From Lentinus brumalis (lineage: Eukaryota > Basidiomycota > Agaricomycetes > Polyporales > Polyporaceae): 64,000 nt of DNA. The notes under the pieces are model-generated. The model worked only from the letters and a program-made list of their open reading frames with translations, ran no database searches and was not told where the DNA came from. Of the stretch, positions 1 to 11,486 are shown piece by piece; position 1 is the stretch's first letter, and every line of letters begins with the position of its first letter. The DNA lies in the NCBI GenBank assembly GCA_001792895.1, contig MARA01000007.1, positions 558,001-622,000 on the forward strand. The letters run 5' to 3'. The translations under genes and the position numbers were made by a program.

Positions 1-755
1 GCGTCGGTAACCATACTATCCCACGCAGATACTTACAAAGTTACAACGTGGTGTGAACTGCGCAACGGCTCTCGCTGTATCGGGTCGTTTCAACTCAGAA
101 TTGATGGAAAGCTAGTCCACGCAGTATGTCGAATCTGGAGTCAGACGAGTGACTAGTGGAGAAATAGGCGAAGATGCAAATCTTTGCAAGCATCTGCTGG
201 GATTTGCCTCATGCGCAATCTAGTCTTCCATGTGCCGTGTGCTCTGCGATCGCCAGTCTTTTGAGCTCATTTCGTTCGTAACTCAGTGCGGGATTGTCCA
301 CGACACGGGTGGAAAACAAGTCCACCGGCTGGCTGGGTTCCCACTGTCTTCCACTTTCACTCGCCTCGGGCAACAGCCTTTGGCGCGAAGTGCGGTTCGC
401 AGGCCCCCATGAGCAGCTGTATGCATCCCCAGTTCGCTGGAGCTTGGCAAGTTGACGCGGAGCCATGCGGGCGGGAGACCCGTGTTACGCAAACATCTTT
501 CGATCCTCGTTCATCTGCTAAGTTGCACACACCCGGCCTTCCCGTTTCTAGTGAGTTGTATGGTCATGCTCGTGCCGAGCGTCCCAAGGACGCGCGACAA
601 CATTCCTTCGCAAGTGCATATATGCGCGTACAAGCATAGCTTGCATCTGCTTTGCTGCAGTGCCACGCGAGTACCGCACCTTGTCCCTGCTCATGCTTTC
701 ATCTCTCATGACTCCGCGTAGCTGCAGCACACGGACTTATGGTATGCTTTCACAG
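1..755. other. Upstream region without a recognisable exon
   Basis: No convincing coding exon is seen on either strand. The BAR-SH3 gene that follows enters through a splice acceptor at 751-755 and lacks the first BAR helix, so an upstream exon is expected, yet nothing here encodes it. Either the leader intron is unusually long for this genome and the first exon lies outside the window, or the 5' end was lost by rearrangement. Confidence 0.5.
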
Positions 756-2981
756 ACTCGATATCGCGTCTGACGACTACCGCCACTACCTCCTGAAGAA
801 GAAGGTATGCGAGGCGCTCGACAACGAAGACAAGGTGCTCGCCCTCGACGCGCTTGGTGGGGTCATGATCAAACATGGCGAGGAGTTCGGCGAGGACTCA
901 GCGTACGGTCAATCGCTCGTGAGCTTTGGTCGCGCACACTGCAACATCGCGTCGCTCCAGGAGAGCTACGCGTTGACGCTCGAGGAGACGTACCTCACGG
1001 CCGTGCGCCAGAGCGAGGACGAGATCAAGGAGTATCAGGCCCAGAGGAAGAAGCTTGAGAGCAGGCGGTAAGTACGTGGTTAGCGCGGTCCTGTATCGTG
1101 CGCTGACATCTCGTGCTAGGTTGAGCTACGATGCCGCAGTGGCGAAGCTCGAGAAGCTGAAGACGGCGAAGAAGGTCCAGGAGAAGGACCGCGAAGAAGC
1201 GCAGGAGGAGTACGACAGCACGAAGTCCCGCTAGTACGTCCACTCTTTTCCCGCATATACTCAGCTTGTTCAACGGTACTCTGCAGCGAGGAGACTCTCC
1301 AAGATGTCCGGACGCGCATGTACTCGATCCAGGAGAACGAAGTCATCCAGCTACGCGAGCTCACAAACTTCCTGAATCTTGAGATCACCTTCGTCCAGTC
1401 ATATCTCGAGGAGCTGCAGAAGGTCAAGGCCGGATGGATTGACGAGTACGTGCTATACATATTTTCCGTCAGATGCGATGTTGACCGTGCATCAGGGAGA
1501 CCATGAAGAAGCTGGGAGCACCGAAGGCGCGGCCACCACCACGGCCGTCAGCCGCTTCCCGTGCAGGCTCTATACGATCCACGAAGTCCACGAAGTCCGC
1601 GAAGAAGGCTGCCGAGGATGAAGCCGATGAGTCAAGCGACGAGGAGCCGCCCCAGATGTCCCGCAAGAAGTCGCTCTCGCGCAAGAAGTCCGAGGTGGGC
1701 AGCAAGCCTCCCTCACGCCCAGCATCCCGTGCTTCTCGTAAGCGCTCCGACAGCACGGCAACGGTCGCGAGCGAGAAGGAAGACAAGAAGGAGAAGGATG
1801 CGAAGCCGGAGAAGGGCTCACATCGGCTCAGCGTCGTCGGCAGCTGGAGCGCGATGAGCTCGATGATGGGCCGCGGGAAGAAGGACAAGGAGAAGGAGAA
1901 AGAGAAGGACAAGGACAAGTTCGCGGAGCTCGACAGCGACCACAGCGAGACGGACGAGTTCGGCTTGTCGAAGAATCATAAGCGTGGGTCGTCAATCCCC
2001 AATCTTCCTCTTCCGTCCACGTCGCCCAAGATGCCCTTTGGTCTGCTCAAGTCGTCGTCGTCGAAGGGTGTTGACAAGGAGAAGGGCAGTATCAAGGATA
2101 GCCGCAAGCGCGTCGTTGCTCTGCACGACTTCGCTGCAGGCTCGACTGACGAGCTGAGCTTCAAGGCCGGGGACCAGATCGACGTCGTCAGTGAGGTCCT
2201 CGACGGCTGGTGGATGGGCGAGCTCGGCGGGAAGCGGGGTCTCTTCCCCACTACGTACACGGAGATCCTCAACTCCTCCTCGTCCTCACTACCATCCAAG
2301 CCGCCACTCCCGCAACGCCCGCCGTTGTCGCTCACGCGCAGTCTCGGTTTTGGTTCCACCAATGGCGGAAGCAAAGCTGCCTCACTGTCATCGCTCGAAG
2401 AGGGTGCCCATCCGTTTGGCGACCACAATGCGAGCAACGGGCGCGGGAAGAAGCGTTACGAGGAGAGCATTGACAGCAGCGTGCACATGAGCGACACGGA
2501 CGACGAGTCGAGCAGCCTCATGCAGGTGCAGCGCGTCAACGATACCTTCTCGTCCAAGTATATGACCGGTCTTCCCGAGCCGCTCTCTCCCGTTGCTCCC
2601 GCACCTGCGCCTTCCGCTGCGCCACCTGTCCCAGCACGCCGCGGCACGGAGTCCGGTACCGCATCCCCAGCCAAGAAGGCTCCTCCCCCGCCACCGCCGC
2701 GGCGCTCCACCCTCAGCCTCACCAGTTCCCCTGCGGTCACCCCTCCGGCGGTGCCCAGCCGGCCATCGACGATCCGCTCGCAGTCGTCCGCGTCGAGCTC
2801 GGCGTCGTACGTCACGGTCGCGAACACGGGCGTGTCGACCCCTGCGGACCCTGATGGGATCACGTACTCGCCGTTCGACAGCCCGAGGGACGAGAACACG
2901 CGCTTCGGGTGCGCCGAGTTCAAGCAGAACCCGTTCAAGCCGCAGGGGTTCTGCAATAACTGCTTCAAGACGCACTATTGA
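756..2981 (+). CDS. BAR-SH3 domain protein (5' end missing)
   Basis: Predicted membrane-curving, actin/endocytosis-type adaptor. I join 756-1067, 1120-1233, 1287-1445 and 1496-2981; introns of 52, 53 and 50 nt all have GT-AG ends and matching phases. The first three exons encode the second part of a BAR domain (HGEEFG, QSLVSFGRAHC, EYQAQRKKLESRR, RYEETLQDVR, then a coiled helix). Exon 4 has a Lys/Ser-rich linker, one SH3 domain at about 2108-2265 (ALHDF, DELSF, GDQIDV, GWWMGEL, GLFP), Pro-rich stretches at about 2590-2760 that could bind other SH3 domains, and a conserved-looking Cys-containing C-terminus (GFCNNCF). About 690 residues are visible. The N-terminal helix (roughly 40-60 residues) is absent. 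The M at 739 lies before the acceptor and is probably not the true start. Confidence 0.85.
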
Positions 2982-3905
2982 GGTGTAGGCCCTCACTATC
3001 TCTCCGCCGTGACTCGGCGGTCCTTGTATACTGACTACGCTGTACTATCAATGCTCCTCCGGCCCATGGTGCTATGCGCTGCCTGACGCTGTCGTAAATG
3101 CTCTTCATCTGACTCATCTATCTCGCACTTTCTAGTCATTTCACATCGCTCTCGGACATCGTTAACTTTGCAATACACGGCTTTTCACATGCACATGCCC
3201 GTAGGTCGTCCGGCACGTGTGATGAGAAGACAAGAAGAAGACGTCGAGGAGTCAGGCCTTCAGGCCTTACTGCAGTCCTGCCGCTGCCGCTGGAATAGTC
3301 CGTCAATCAAGTTCCAGTGTCTGGCGGAATGTGCTGCAACCTCGTTTCCGAACGAAAGTTAGCAAGTACTGTCGGACCCGGGCTCGCGTGATGCTGCAGC
3401 TGGTGAGTCAAGTCATGCTTCTTTCACCACTGGTCGGAAGCGCACCTCACCGCAGCACAGTTCGAGCACTCAACTTATAAGCTGGTACATCACCTCGAAC
3501 AGCATTGCGCACCCTCCTTTTGTAACAGTACATCAGCACTGTTCGTCCGGATCCCTCGCTGACCCTACGCCGTATATCAATCTTCGCGACGGCGATACCA
3601 CCCTCCACTGCTCACTTGGAGACGCGCATTGCACGAACGTGAGTCAGCGTCTTGTCAATGCAGTTACAGCCGTTTGCATAACGATAGGCCCCTCCGCACT
3701 GTTTACACACACTGCCGCTTGAGCGGACTTGGAAAAAGGATAAGTGATGAGTAAGTGAGTAGGGATGAGATGAAACGAGAAGCCTCAAAAGTACGAACTC
3801 CGCCACTAACCGACTGTATGTACACAGTTCGCGAGGGGCCTATCGTTATGCAAACAGCTGTAAAAGTGCCTGATGGTTTCATAGGCGCAATCCGCAGACG
3901 GTACA
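2982..3905. other. Intergenic region
   Basis: No supported gene. It holds the 3' untranslated region of the BAR-SH3 gene and the upstream region of the F-box-like gene. Short open frames here lack codon bias and recognisable motifs. Confidence 0.6.
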
Positions 3906-5136
3906 ATGTCGGCGGCACCTCCAAGTTCAACGGCTTCGCGGGACCTCCCGATTGAAATATGGGGGAACGTCTTCCGTTACGTGCGGGCGCATAGTCAGAA
4001 TCAGGCTGCACAGATGCCTCTGCTCTGCAGAGCCCTCCGGGCGGAGGCAGAATTCGTGCTGTATTACCAACCTCAGCTCACCTCCTTGCGCGCTGCACTG
4101 GTGTTCGCGGACACCGTCTCCGCGGCGCCGCACCTCGCGCGCTGGGTGCGCATAATTTCCTTCAGCCAATGGCCAGATCATCACGCTCCCATGTCTGCGA
4201 ACCGCTCCTGTGCGGAAACCAATGCGAACGACCGCTCTCCAGACACGCAGCTGTGCAAGTTGGTCGGACTGGGGCTCAAGAAGGTCATGAGACTCACCAC
4301 CATCCTCGTCCGCGACCACAAGGCGATGCGCACGATCGCAGCAGTCCTCGATGGGACGAACATCCGTGTGTTATACATCACGGGGGACCACCTCAACCTG
4401 GATAAGCCGACCGTTGCGTTTCTCAAGACTCAGCCGAGACTCAAAGAGCTGCGGCTGTACCACCGCGACGGACAGGACTTCGATAAGCTCGGCCTACGCC
4501 GTGTCCGAATTCTATCCTGCCCATACCGCTTTCTGTCTGGGATGAGTGCGGGCCATCGCCTCACCCATCTCAATGTGACATCCGTGATGCCTGAATACGA
4601 CATCGCTGGGATCATACGCGTCGTCGGTCCGCAGCTCATCAGCTTGCGCCTGGAGCAAAATGTCTGGAAGCAGCGAGGGCGGCTGTACCCGACCAACGGG
4701 CATGACTGGGACAGGTGTCCGATGCTCAGGTTCCTGCAGGTGCGTCATTGTCAGCCCCATGCAAATGTGAGTGAAAAGTCCTTCCCCGAACTCACTGCAG
4801 AGTACTGACTCTCGCATCGACTCCAGGTCATGTGTTATCTCAGTGATGCCGACGAACCTGTCGACGCGTGGAACCTCCCGCCAGCCCTGGAGGCCCTGGT
4901 GTGGTCTCCGGCGTGGACGCGTGCGCGCACGCATCACCTCTATCCCGACGAACGGAAGCGCGCCGAGATACGTCGGGGAGGTGGTCTTGCGAGCATCTGG
5001 CACACTCAGAAGCGTGATATACGAGTGGTCTGGAGAGTCGTACTACAAGACCTTTCTCTTGGCGTCGGGAGAGTGGAGGGAGATACCGACCGCTGCGGCA
5101 GAAGCGGACGACGAGGTGTGGAGGGATGTCCGGTGA
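3906..5136 (+). pseudogene. F-box-like protein, frameshifted C-terminus
   Basis: Paralogue of the intact gene at 8955-10459. Exon 1 is 3906-4766 and exon 2 starts at 4827 (60-nt intron). The N-terminus has an F-box-like segment (LPIEIWGNVFRYV, then LCRALRAEAE), followed by a leucine-rich body (LKELRLYHRDG, LRRVRILSCPY, LTHLNV, LISLRLEQNVW, GRLYPTNG). In exon 2 the frame opens with LPPALEALVWSPAWTR and reaches KRAEIRR; the homologous continuation (GEVVLRASGTLRSV...) lies in another frame after about 4974-4978. Compared with the paralogue, about 5 bases (2 modulo 3) are missing there. Without correction the protein runs on into unrelated sequence to 5354. Family role: substrate adaptor of an SCF ubiquitin ligase. 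It may still be expressed with an altered tail. Confidence 0.65.
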
Positions 5137-5396
5137 GAGGCGGTGGGTCGACAGGTCACAGGTGCTCAGGACCTCTCATTCTCGCCCCTACTTTTAGCAA
5201 CTCGTCTCCCGTACAACCAAAGCGTATAAATTTACCCTCGTCCCAACCTGAGAAGGGTCAGTCCGTTAGTATCACACCGTTCCCTTGGAACCTATACTCC
5301 AAAGCATCGGAGCGATCGTTTGATCAGGACTCAATGATACATGTAAAGCGGTGATCAAGCATAAACCATGTCCTACTCGTCTATTCATCTTTCTCC

Positions 5397-6546
5397 TCAT
5401 ATCGGCCAATCTTTGACATGCAGGTCAAAGATGTCTGGTAGCCTCTTGCACGTGTCCCGCTGCTGGACGCGGAACCCCTTGAGAACCTTGGCGGAGCATG
5501 TCTCACAGACTGCGTCCTCCTCAGGCTCCACCTCCTCCTCCCAGTACTCCGTGATCCAGTCGTCCCAGTCTCTGAAAGGATTTTTGAATGGAAAGTATGG
5601 CTCCGAGTTGTCTCCGTAGTCGCTAAGTAACTGGTTTATCGCGTTCTGGCAGTCCGCCTCCCCTGTGCAACCATTGGGAAGGATGAAGCGGGCGAACTCC
5701 GTCACAACCGCAACGGACGCCTCGTGTGCCAACCTGCGCATGCCTGTAATGCATAGTTCCAAGTCCTCCTCGCTGAGCCGCTCCCGACTTCCGTCTTCGC
5801 GTTCGAAGCCCTTCACGAGCTGCTTGGCATCCAGACAGCAGCAGACTGCCAGAGCACTAGGCAGGATGGTGTCGACCTGAGCGAGCCGGGCAATGTTGAC
5901 AACACCAATGGCAAAGACCATCGCCCCGTGAACACCCCATTCAACGGGAACTTGATTGTTGTTGTGGTCTTTCAACCACTTCTGTCGTGCGTCGAAGTCG
6001 GTGGGGAAACACTCCTTAAGGTACGAGAGCGACCGGTTGAATAGTGCATCGATCTGGTATTTGTGGCCCAGTCGCGCTTCAGCCGATATTTCGTGAAACG
6101 AAGGATTTTCTGCGACAAACTTTACGAGGCTATTGGGAGCTTTCAGTCTAAGCTAATGGCCAATGACAGCAGAGGCAGGCTTACGCGCTCTTCTTCGGGA
6201 GCAGGGCTCGAAGAATGTGTCGCAGATCTTCCGGGCTGTCTTCAAGATGGACGACTGGAAACTCCGCAGGTGTGGTGCTGGCTGAGGTGGAGGCAGGTTG
6301 CGGAAGGGAGAACATGTCCGCGAACACGGAAGAGTGATCCACGAGAACGCCTTTGTACACACGGAACTGCACGTTTCGCGCCACCAGGATGATCGTCCCG
6401 TCTTCGTACCAGAACTCTTCGTCCCGAACGAGCTCTGGCGCATCACCGCGTGCCTTCTTTGTTTGAGTCGCACTGACAACCTCAGTGTCATGTTCTAGCG
6501 GACGCTTGTTGGAAGCCGCGTTCGTGGCCTGAGACGACTCGGACAT
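5397..6546 (-). CDS. BTB/POZ domain protein (copy A)
   Basis: Two exons, 6546-6185 and 6129-5397, joined over a 55-nt intron (364 residues). The start at 6546 (MSESSQ) is chosen over an ATG 36 nt upstream because paralogues begin MSxx followed by basic residues. BTB core: RDEEFWYEDGTIILVA, VQFRVYKGVLVDHSSVF, FSLPQP, VVHLEDSPEDLRHILRALLP. The intron falls at the position shared by all copies in this window. Exon 2 has the family's second module (ARLGHKYQID, VVNIARL, EREDGSRERL) and a C-terminal CxxC motif (CETCSA) ending in LPDIF-L-V-DW. BTB proteins can act as CUL3 ubiquitin-ligase adaptors; the substrate is unknown. It lies head to head with copy B. Confidence 0.85.
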
Positions 6547-6918
6547 CCTACTAAGTAAATCGCAAGTTGAGTGAGAGTACACTATAGAGTCACATTGGCC
6601 GGAGACTTACTTTGGATAAACGAGGGTATCAGTGCGTGATGTAGTGACGAACGCTGTAGGCAAGCTGTAGGGACCGTTCTGCTGGCAGCAGTGGTTGCTT
6701 GCTTCATGCGAGCGCTTGCTGCCGCCAAAAGAGTGACAGACGCGTGACGTAACGCGACACATCACCCTTGGCTCAGCCTCTCTTGGCTTGCGATCTGCTT
6801 CACGTCGAGGACGACATCCCTCCAGAACAATCTCCAACCTACCTCATGTCTTACACAAACTAATTCGATTTGCTTTTAGGGTCTCTCTGAACACAGCGAG
6901 TCATTTTTCTCCGCTCCC

Positions 6919-8038
6919 ATGATGTCCGTTCGCGTTACACGAAAAAAGGTTCGTGACGATTCAGCAGCGGAGGAGGGGTCCCCGGTGCACAAGAAATCAC
7001 GAACGGTTGGTCTTCCGGAGGACACGGAGGATCCTATGCAGATGAAGAGGGATGGAGAGTTCTGGTTGGACGACGGCACGGTGATTTTGGTCACTCGCGA
7101 CGTCGAGTTCAGGGTCTACAGTGGTGTCCTGGCGACGCACTCCCGCGTCTTTTGGGAGCTCCTCAGCCAGGACAATCCCATACGCATAGTGCCTATTAAT
7201 GGCAAGAACGGCGTACCGTGTCCAGTTGTGACGCTCACCGACTCCGCGGAGGATCTGCGACATATTCTACGCGTGTATGTCCCTCGGAGGAACGTCAGGT
7301 ACGTCAGGTCTCACACAAATTCTTGTGGCAGTAACTCAGTCGCGTATGCACCTAGCGTGCTCGTTGCGGGGGACCCTTCCTTCGCTATGATCTCAGCCTA
7401 TATGCGGCTAGGGAAGAAATACAAGATGACTTCCCTGTACGAGCAGTCTCTCGACTTTCTCAAGATATACTATCCGACCACCCTCGAAGTCTGGTTGGAG
7501 GCTCCCGAATGGGACCCCAGAGGCTGGCCCAACTCATAGGCATTATCAACCTCGCTCGTCTCACCGGGGAGCTTGCCCTTCTCCCCGCTGCCTTCATATC
7601 CAGCACCACTCTGAGCAGTATCGCGCGCGGATTCACCAGAGAAGATGGTTCGCAGGAAACCCTCACCCCGAGGACTTGGACATCTGCTTCAGAACGAAGA
7701 CAGCGCTCCGAAAAGCGAGTATCAAAGTCCTTCTCGATACCTTGTCTCCGGTTGTGGCGCCCACTTGTGAGACTGCTGCGGCATGCAGGAAGGCTTTTCG
7801 AGGCGTTCTAGCTGGACTTCGATCCTTGGTGGATGACCTCATCGATCAGGATCCCTTCTCCAGTTATGCGAGGTATCTCGAAGACGGCGGACTCGAATTT
7901 GAAGTGTGCGCAGCTTGTCTGTCCATGACGGATACTCGGTGCCAGAATGGACGTCAGGAGATGTGGAACAGTCTTCCGGAGGTCCTCGGCATCAAAGTAT
8001 CCGGCTGGGGAGAGCAGATCGCCGCCGCTGCGGGCTAG
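6919..8038 (+). pseudogene. BTB/POZ protein (copy B), two frameshifts
   Basis: It opens like its paralogues (MSVRVTRKK, then KRDGEFWLDDGTVILVTRDV). A 57-nt intron at 7299-7355 sits at the family's conserved intron site. The coding frame breaks twice relative to intact copies. First, between about 7500 and 7530, where the frame meets a stop after GWPNS while the conserved GIINLARLTGELALLP continues in the next frame. Second, at about 7665-7670, where LTPEDLDICFRTK is split. Both are consistent with loss of one base. The rest, including CAACLS and MWNSLPEVLGIKVSGW, is well preserved, so decay is recent or the breaks are assembly errors. Confidence 0.75.
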
Positions 8039-8040
8039 GA

Positions 8041-8954
8041 GGTAAGGAAACATGCTACTTTTTCCGCTCGATGACTGAACTTTGGATCTCTGACTAGCTA
8101 TATCTTGCACGCCTCTGAGCTTGCCGCTCTCCGAACGAAGCGGACACTTCATGCCCGCGGGTATAGCCCCTTCTTGTAGAGGCCCGGACAGCACTAAAAT
8201 CTTGCTTCTTGCAAGGCGTCGTGTGCCACGCCGAGTTGTTATCCGTAGGTGAGTAATGCTGTCATAGCGTTCCGTGAAGCCACCTCAGAATCTTACAGCG
8301 GTAGTAACAGCGACGAGCAGGTCCGCGGGAAGTTACCGTACCCCGGTCTATATGCCCATCCCTATGTGACGTCATGGTAATCAATCTAATGCGTTCTACG
8401 GCTGTTGAGCCGCGTCTATGATCTCAAATACCAAGCCATTCCTTCACCCCGAGTTGCGGCAAGGTATGTGGCTCCTCTGAGCACTGACGCGCTGACGACT
8501 CCACAGCGCTGCATAGGCAGTACAACTGCGTCGTAATCTTGGACTTCCACGCAGCACAAGAACCACGTCTGACGATTCGATCTTGCTTCCGAAATGCTCT
8601 TTTACTATAATGCAGGACACTCATAGGACATACTGGCACGGTCATTGCCTCAAGCTGCGTCATATGACGACTCCATTCAATTCTGAAGAGTCAAGGTTTC
8701 GAAGGTACGTCGACTGATGTTCGACTGATAATCAGAACGAACTCAGAACGCCGCATACTTATCTCTCGAGCTGACCTCCAGCTGCACAGGAAGGCTGTGA
8801 ATGTCCGGTGTACGTTCGCGGACAGCTCCCACGTCGTTCTCACGGAGGAGCTTCCGGAAGTTGCTGCAGCAGCGGGCGCCCTAGGATCCTGTAGCGCCTC
8901 GACGCCTCGAGGCTCGCGCAATATAATCACGACCTCACGCCGCCGTCCGTCAGC
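8041..8954. other. Intergenic region
   Basis: No supported gene on either strand. It separates the decayed BTB copy B from the intact F-box-like gene and should contain the promoter of the latter. Confidence 0.5.
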
Positions 8955-10459
8955 ATGGAACCCACATATCCTGAAGGCACGGCGTCGCAGGTTGACGAGT
9001 CTGCGTTTACCGCGGTTGAAACACCCACCAGAGGCCGAATGTCCTTATGCACGAGCGACGACGGCGGACCTTGTGCACTCCAGGTGCGCACCTCTTCGCA
9101 TCGCTCTCGCTGGTACGGATCTGATCATCTTGTTTCTAAGGGTACTCCCAATCCAGATAGCGATGGCCGCCATGAGTGTCCCGAGACGTCTCATCGGCCC
9201 CTAGGACTCCCCATCGAGCTCTACCGGGCGATCTTCACACACGTCCATGCACTGAGCCTGGACGGTACCGCACGCCTTTCCCGTCTATGTCACTCCTTGC
9301 GGCTCGAAGCGGAAGACATTCTCTATCACACCCCACTCCTGAAATCCAAAGACTGCGCTGTGACGTTCGGCAAGACGGTCTCTGCATGCCCGAGGCGCGC
9401 GAACGCCGTGCGTGGTCTCGCTTTTGACACTTGGCGAGGCTGGGAGAAACGATCTGCCATTGATACGTACCGCTTCCGGCGTATGCTGCGAGAGCGTCGA
9501 CAAGTTATGGCGGAGGATCATGCTGAGCCGGAAGACTGGGAGGACGATATAGAGCTGGAATGGATGAAGGAGCTACGATCATCGCTGGCGCACCTACGCA
9601 GACTGTCCACCATCATCGTACAGCAGCCCGGCGCCCAACTTGTGGTCTTTCGTCTCCTCCGCGGCCTCGATGTCCCGCTCAGACGTCTCATCGGAACGCC
9701 TGTGGATATGGATCGTCACAAGATCTTCATCCAACAATTCCCTCAGCTAGAAGAGGTCCATCTGTACGGCGACAGGTCATCAATTGAGTTCTCGCGGCTT
9801 CCTAGCCTCCGCATCCTCTCGTGTCGGTCGTGCATACTCACTGGTGCACGGACCGGCATCACCCCCTGCCGAACCCTCACACACCTCAGTGTTGCGGAGG
9901 TGACCTCCGAGGACATCGACAAAATCGTGGACGTCCTCGGATCGCAGCTCGTCAGTCTGCGCCTGGAGCAGATGGTCTGGGACGAGCAGGGACGGCTGTA
10001 CCCCACAAACGGCCCCGCGTGGCGGAAGTGCAGTCGTCTGAAGTGCTTGCACGTTAGGCATCAAAATTGGCGTCACGATGTGAGCACCTGTTTGAGTCTC
10101 ACCGAGCGTTCAACCTGACTTTGCCCGTTGCTGACCCACGGTGGCGTCCGCTTTGTCAGATGACGCGGTACTTGCACGACGACCCCATCGACGCGAAAAA
10201 CCTCCCGCCCGCTCTGCAGACTCTTGTTTGGTCGCCGGCGTGGACGCGTGTGTTCACGTACCACATTTATCCAGATGATCAAAAGCGCGCGGACGTCCGA
10301 CGTTTTGCGGAGGCGGTTCTGCGTGGGTCGCGGACGCTCAGGACCGTTACAGTCGAATGGGCGGGGCGGGGATTCTACAAGTGCTACCTCACGCCTATGA
10401 AGCAGTACAAGGAAGGCGAGGCGTCGGAGATGGATGATGAGGATTGGACGCGTGCGTAG
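8955..10459 (+). CDS. F-box-like, leucine-rich protein
   Basis: Two exons, 8955-10079 and 10160-10459 (80-nt intron, phase 0), 474 residues. The first 75 or so residues are low-complexity and have no counterpart in the paralogue at 3906, so the true start could be downstream. An F-box-like segment follows (LGLPIELYRAIFTHV, LSRLCHSLRLEAEDILYH), then leucine-rich repeat-like stretches (LRRLSTIIV, LEEVHLYGD, LPSLRILSCRS, LTHLSVAEV, LVSLRLEQMVW, GRLYPTNGPAW). Exon 2 encodes LPPALQTLVWSPAWTR and an acidic end. Family role: SCF-type adaptor with the leucine-rich part binding substrate; the target is unknown. About 62% of exon 2 residues match the frameshifted sister gene by eye. Confidence 0.75.
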
Positions 10460-11486
10460 TGAGGCTGATCGTCTCACCCTGGTATTGTAGCGAGCGCGAG
10501 TAGTCCAGACATATCAAGCCTCGGCATAGACACCAGCAAGCTAGATCCCGGGGCCGAAAGCTCCTGTGATTTCTGTGTAACCCTTCCACAGCTTCACGAC
10601 TTGAACAGGGAAGCTCCGACACGTATCCGCCAATGGATCGACTTCATCGAGCACCCGTTGTGCGGATCGGACCTTCGCTCTGATCAGCACATTCTTTCGC
10701 TAGGTTCTTGATCCAGTCGAGCGATCTGACTCTCTGCGGCAGACATGTCTATAAGCAATTCGCAGTAGGTTAAGTCTCTGTGCAACACTCACGACTCGGA
10801 GGACGCGCAATGCGACACAAGTCATATGGAGAAGGTTCGTAGGCTGGTGCGGGGTCCAAATCATGCTGGCCATCACCGAGCGATCCAAAAGGACAGCGAG
10901 GCTGATGCAGTCCCAAGCATGAAGATTCTGGCCAGAACTGGATCCAGTCAAGGGATGTTTCGCGCCGCGCTGCGTTGGACAGGCGTGTACCCTTGTCGTT
11001 CGACGTCCAGGACAGTGGTGAAAATTCAAAGCACAATACTGTCTTCATTGACGCGTATCAGGTAGACACAATCACAGGGCACCTTCGAGCCGTGCAAGCC
11101 AGCCACATCATGGAGACCTAAACAACGCCGTACAAGACAGGAGCCAGAAATTAGCCTTGGAGACTGGACCGTCGTGAACGCACGCAACGACGTGACGTCA
11201 GAGCCAAAGTACGTTCAAAAGGACCATGTAATCGTCCGACCGCCCATCCAAAGTTCCGCGAGTATTGAACACATGGCACTTCCCCCTACAGATACAGTAC
11301 GTGAGTCAGTGGACGGATGATGACAAGATACCACGGCGAGACCATAGCCTCACCAGAGATGGTCCGACGATGTGCTTATTGCCGACGTCGTCGACAATAC
11401 GAAGATGATCTGTATGTTAAACTACCGTCAATGCTGTAATTATGGCGAAGCTGAATTATGTAGCATCCACTTACCAAGCAGGTCGC
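10460..11486. other. Intergenic region
   Basis: No supported gene. The 3' ends of the F-box-like gene (+) and BTB copy C (-) converge here. Open frames on both strands look random. Confidence 0.5.

Noticed and set aside
1503..1918. Minus-strand open frame of 149 codons rich in Ser and Phe
   Set aside because: It is the antisense of the Lys/Ser-rich linker of the BAR-SH3 gene.
4830..5354. Long C-terminal extension of the first F-box-like gene as authentic protein
   Set aside because: The paralogue's conserved tail is encoded in the neighbouring frame, so a small deletion is the simpler explanation.
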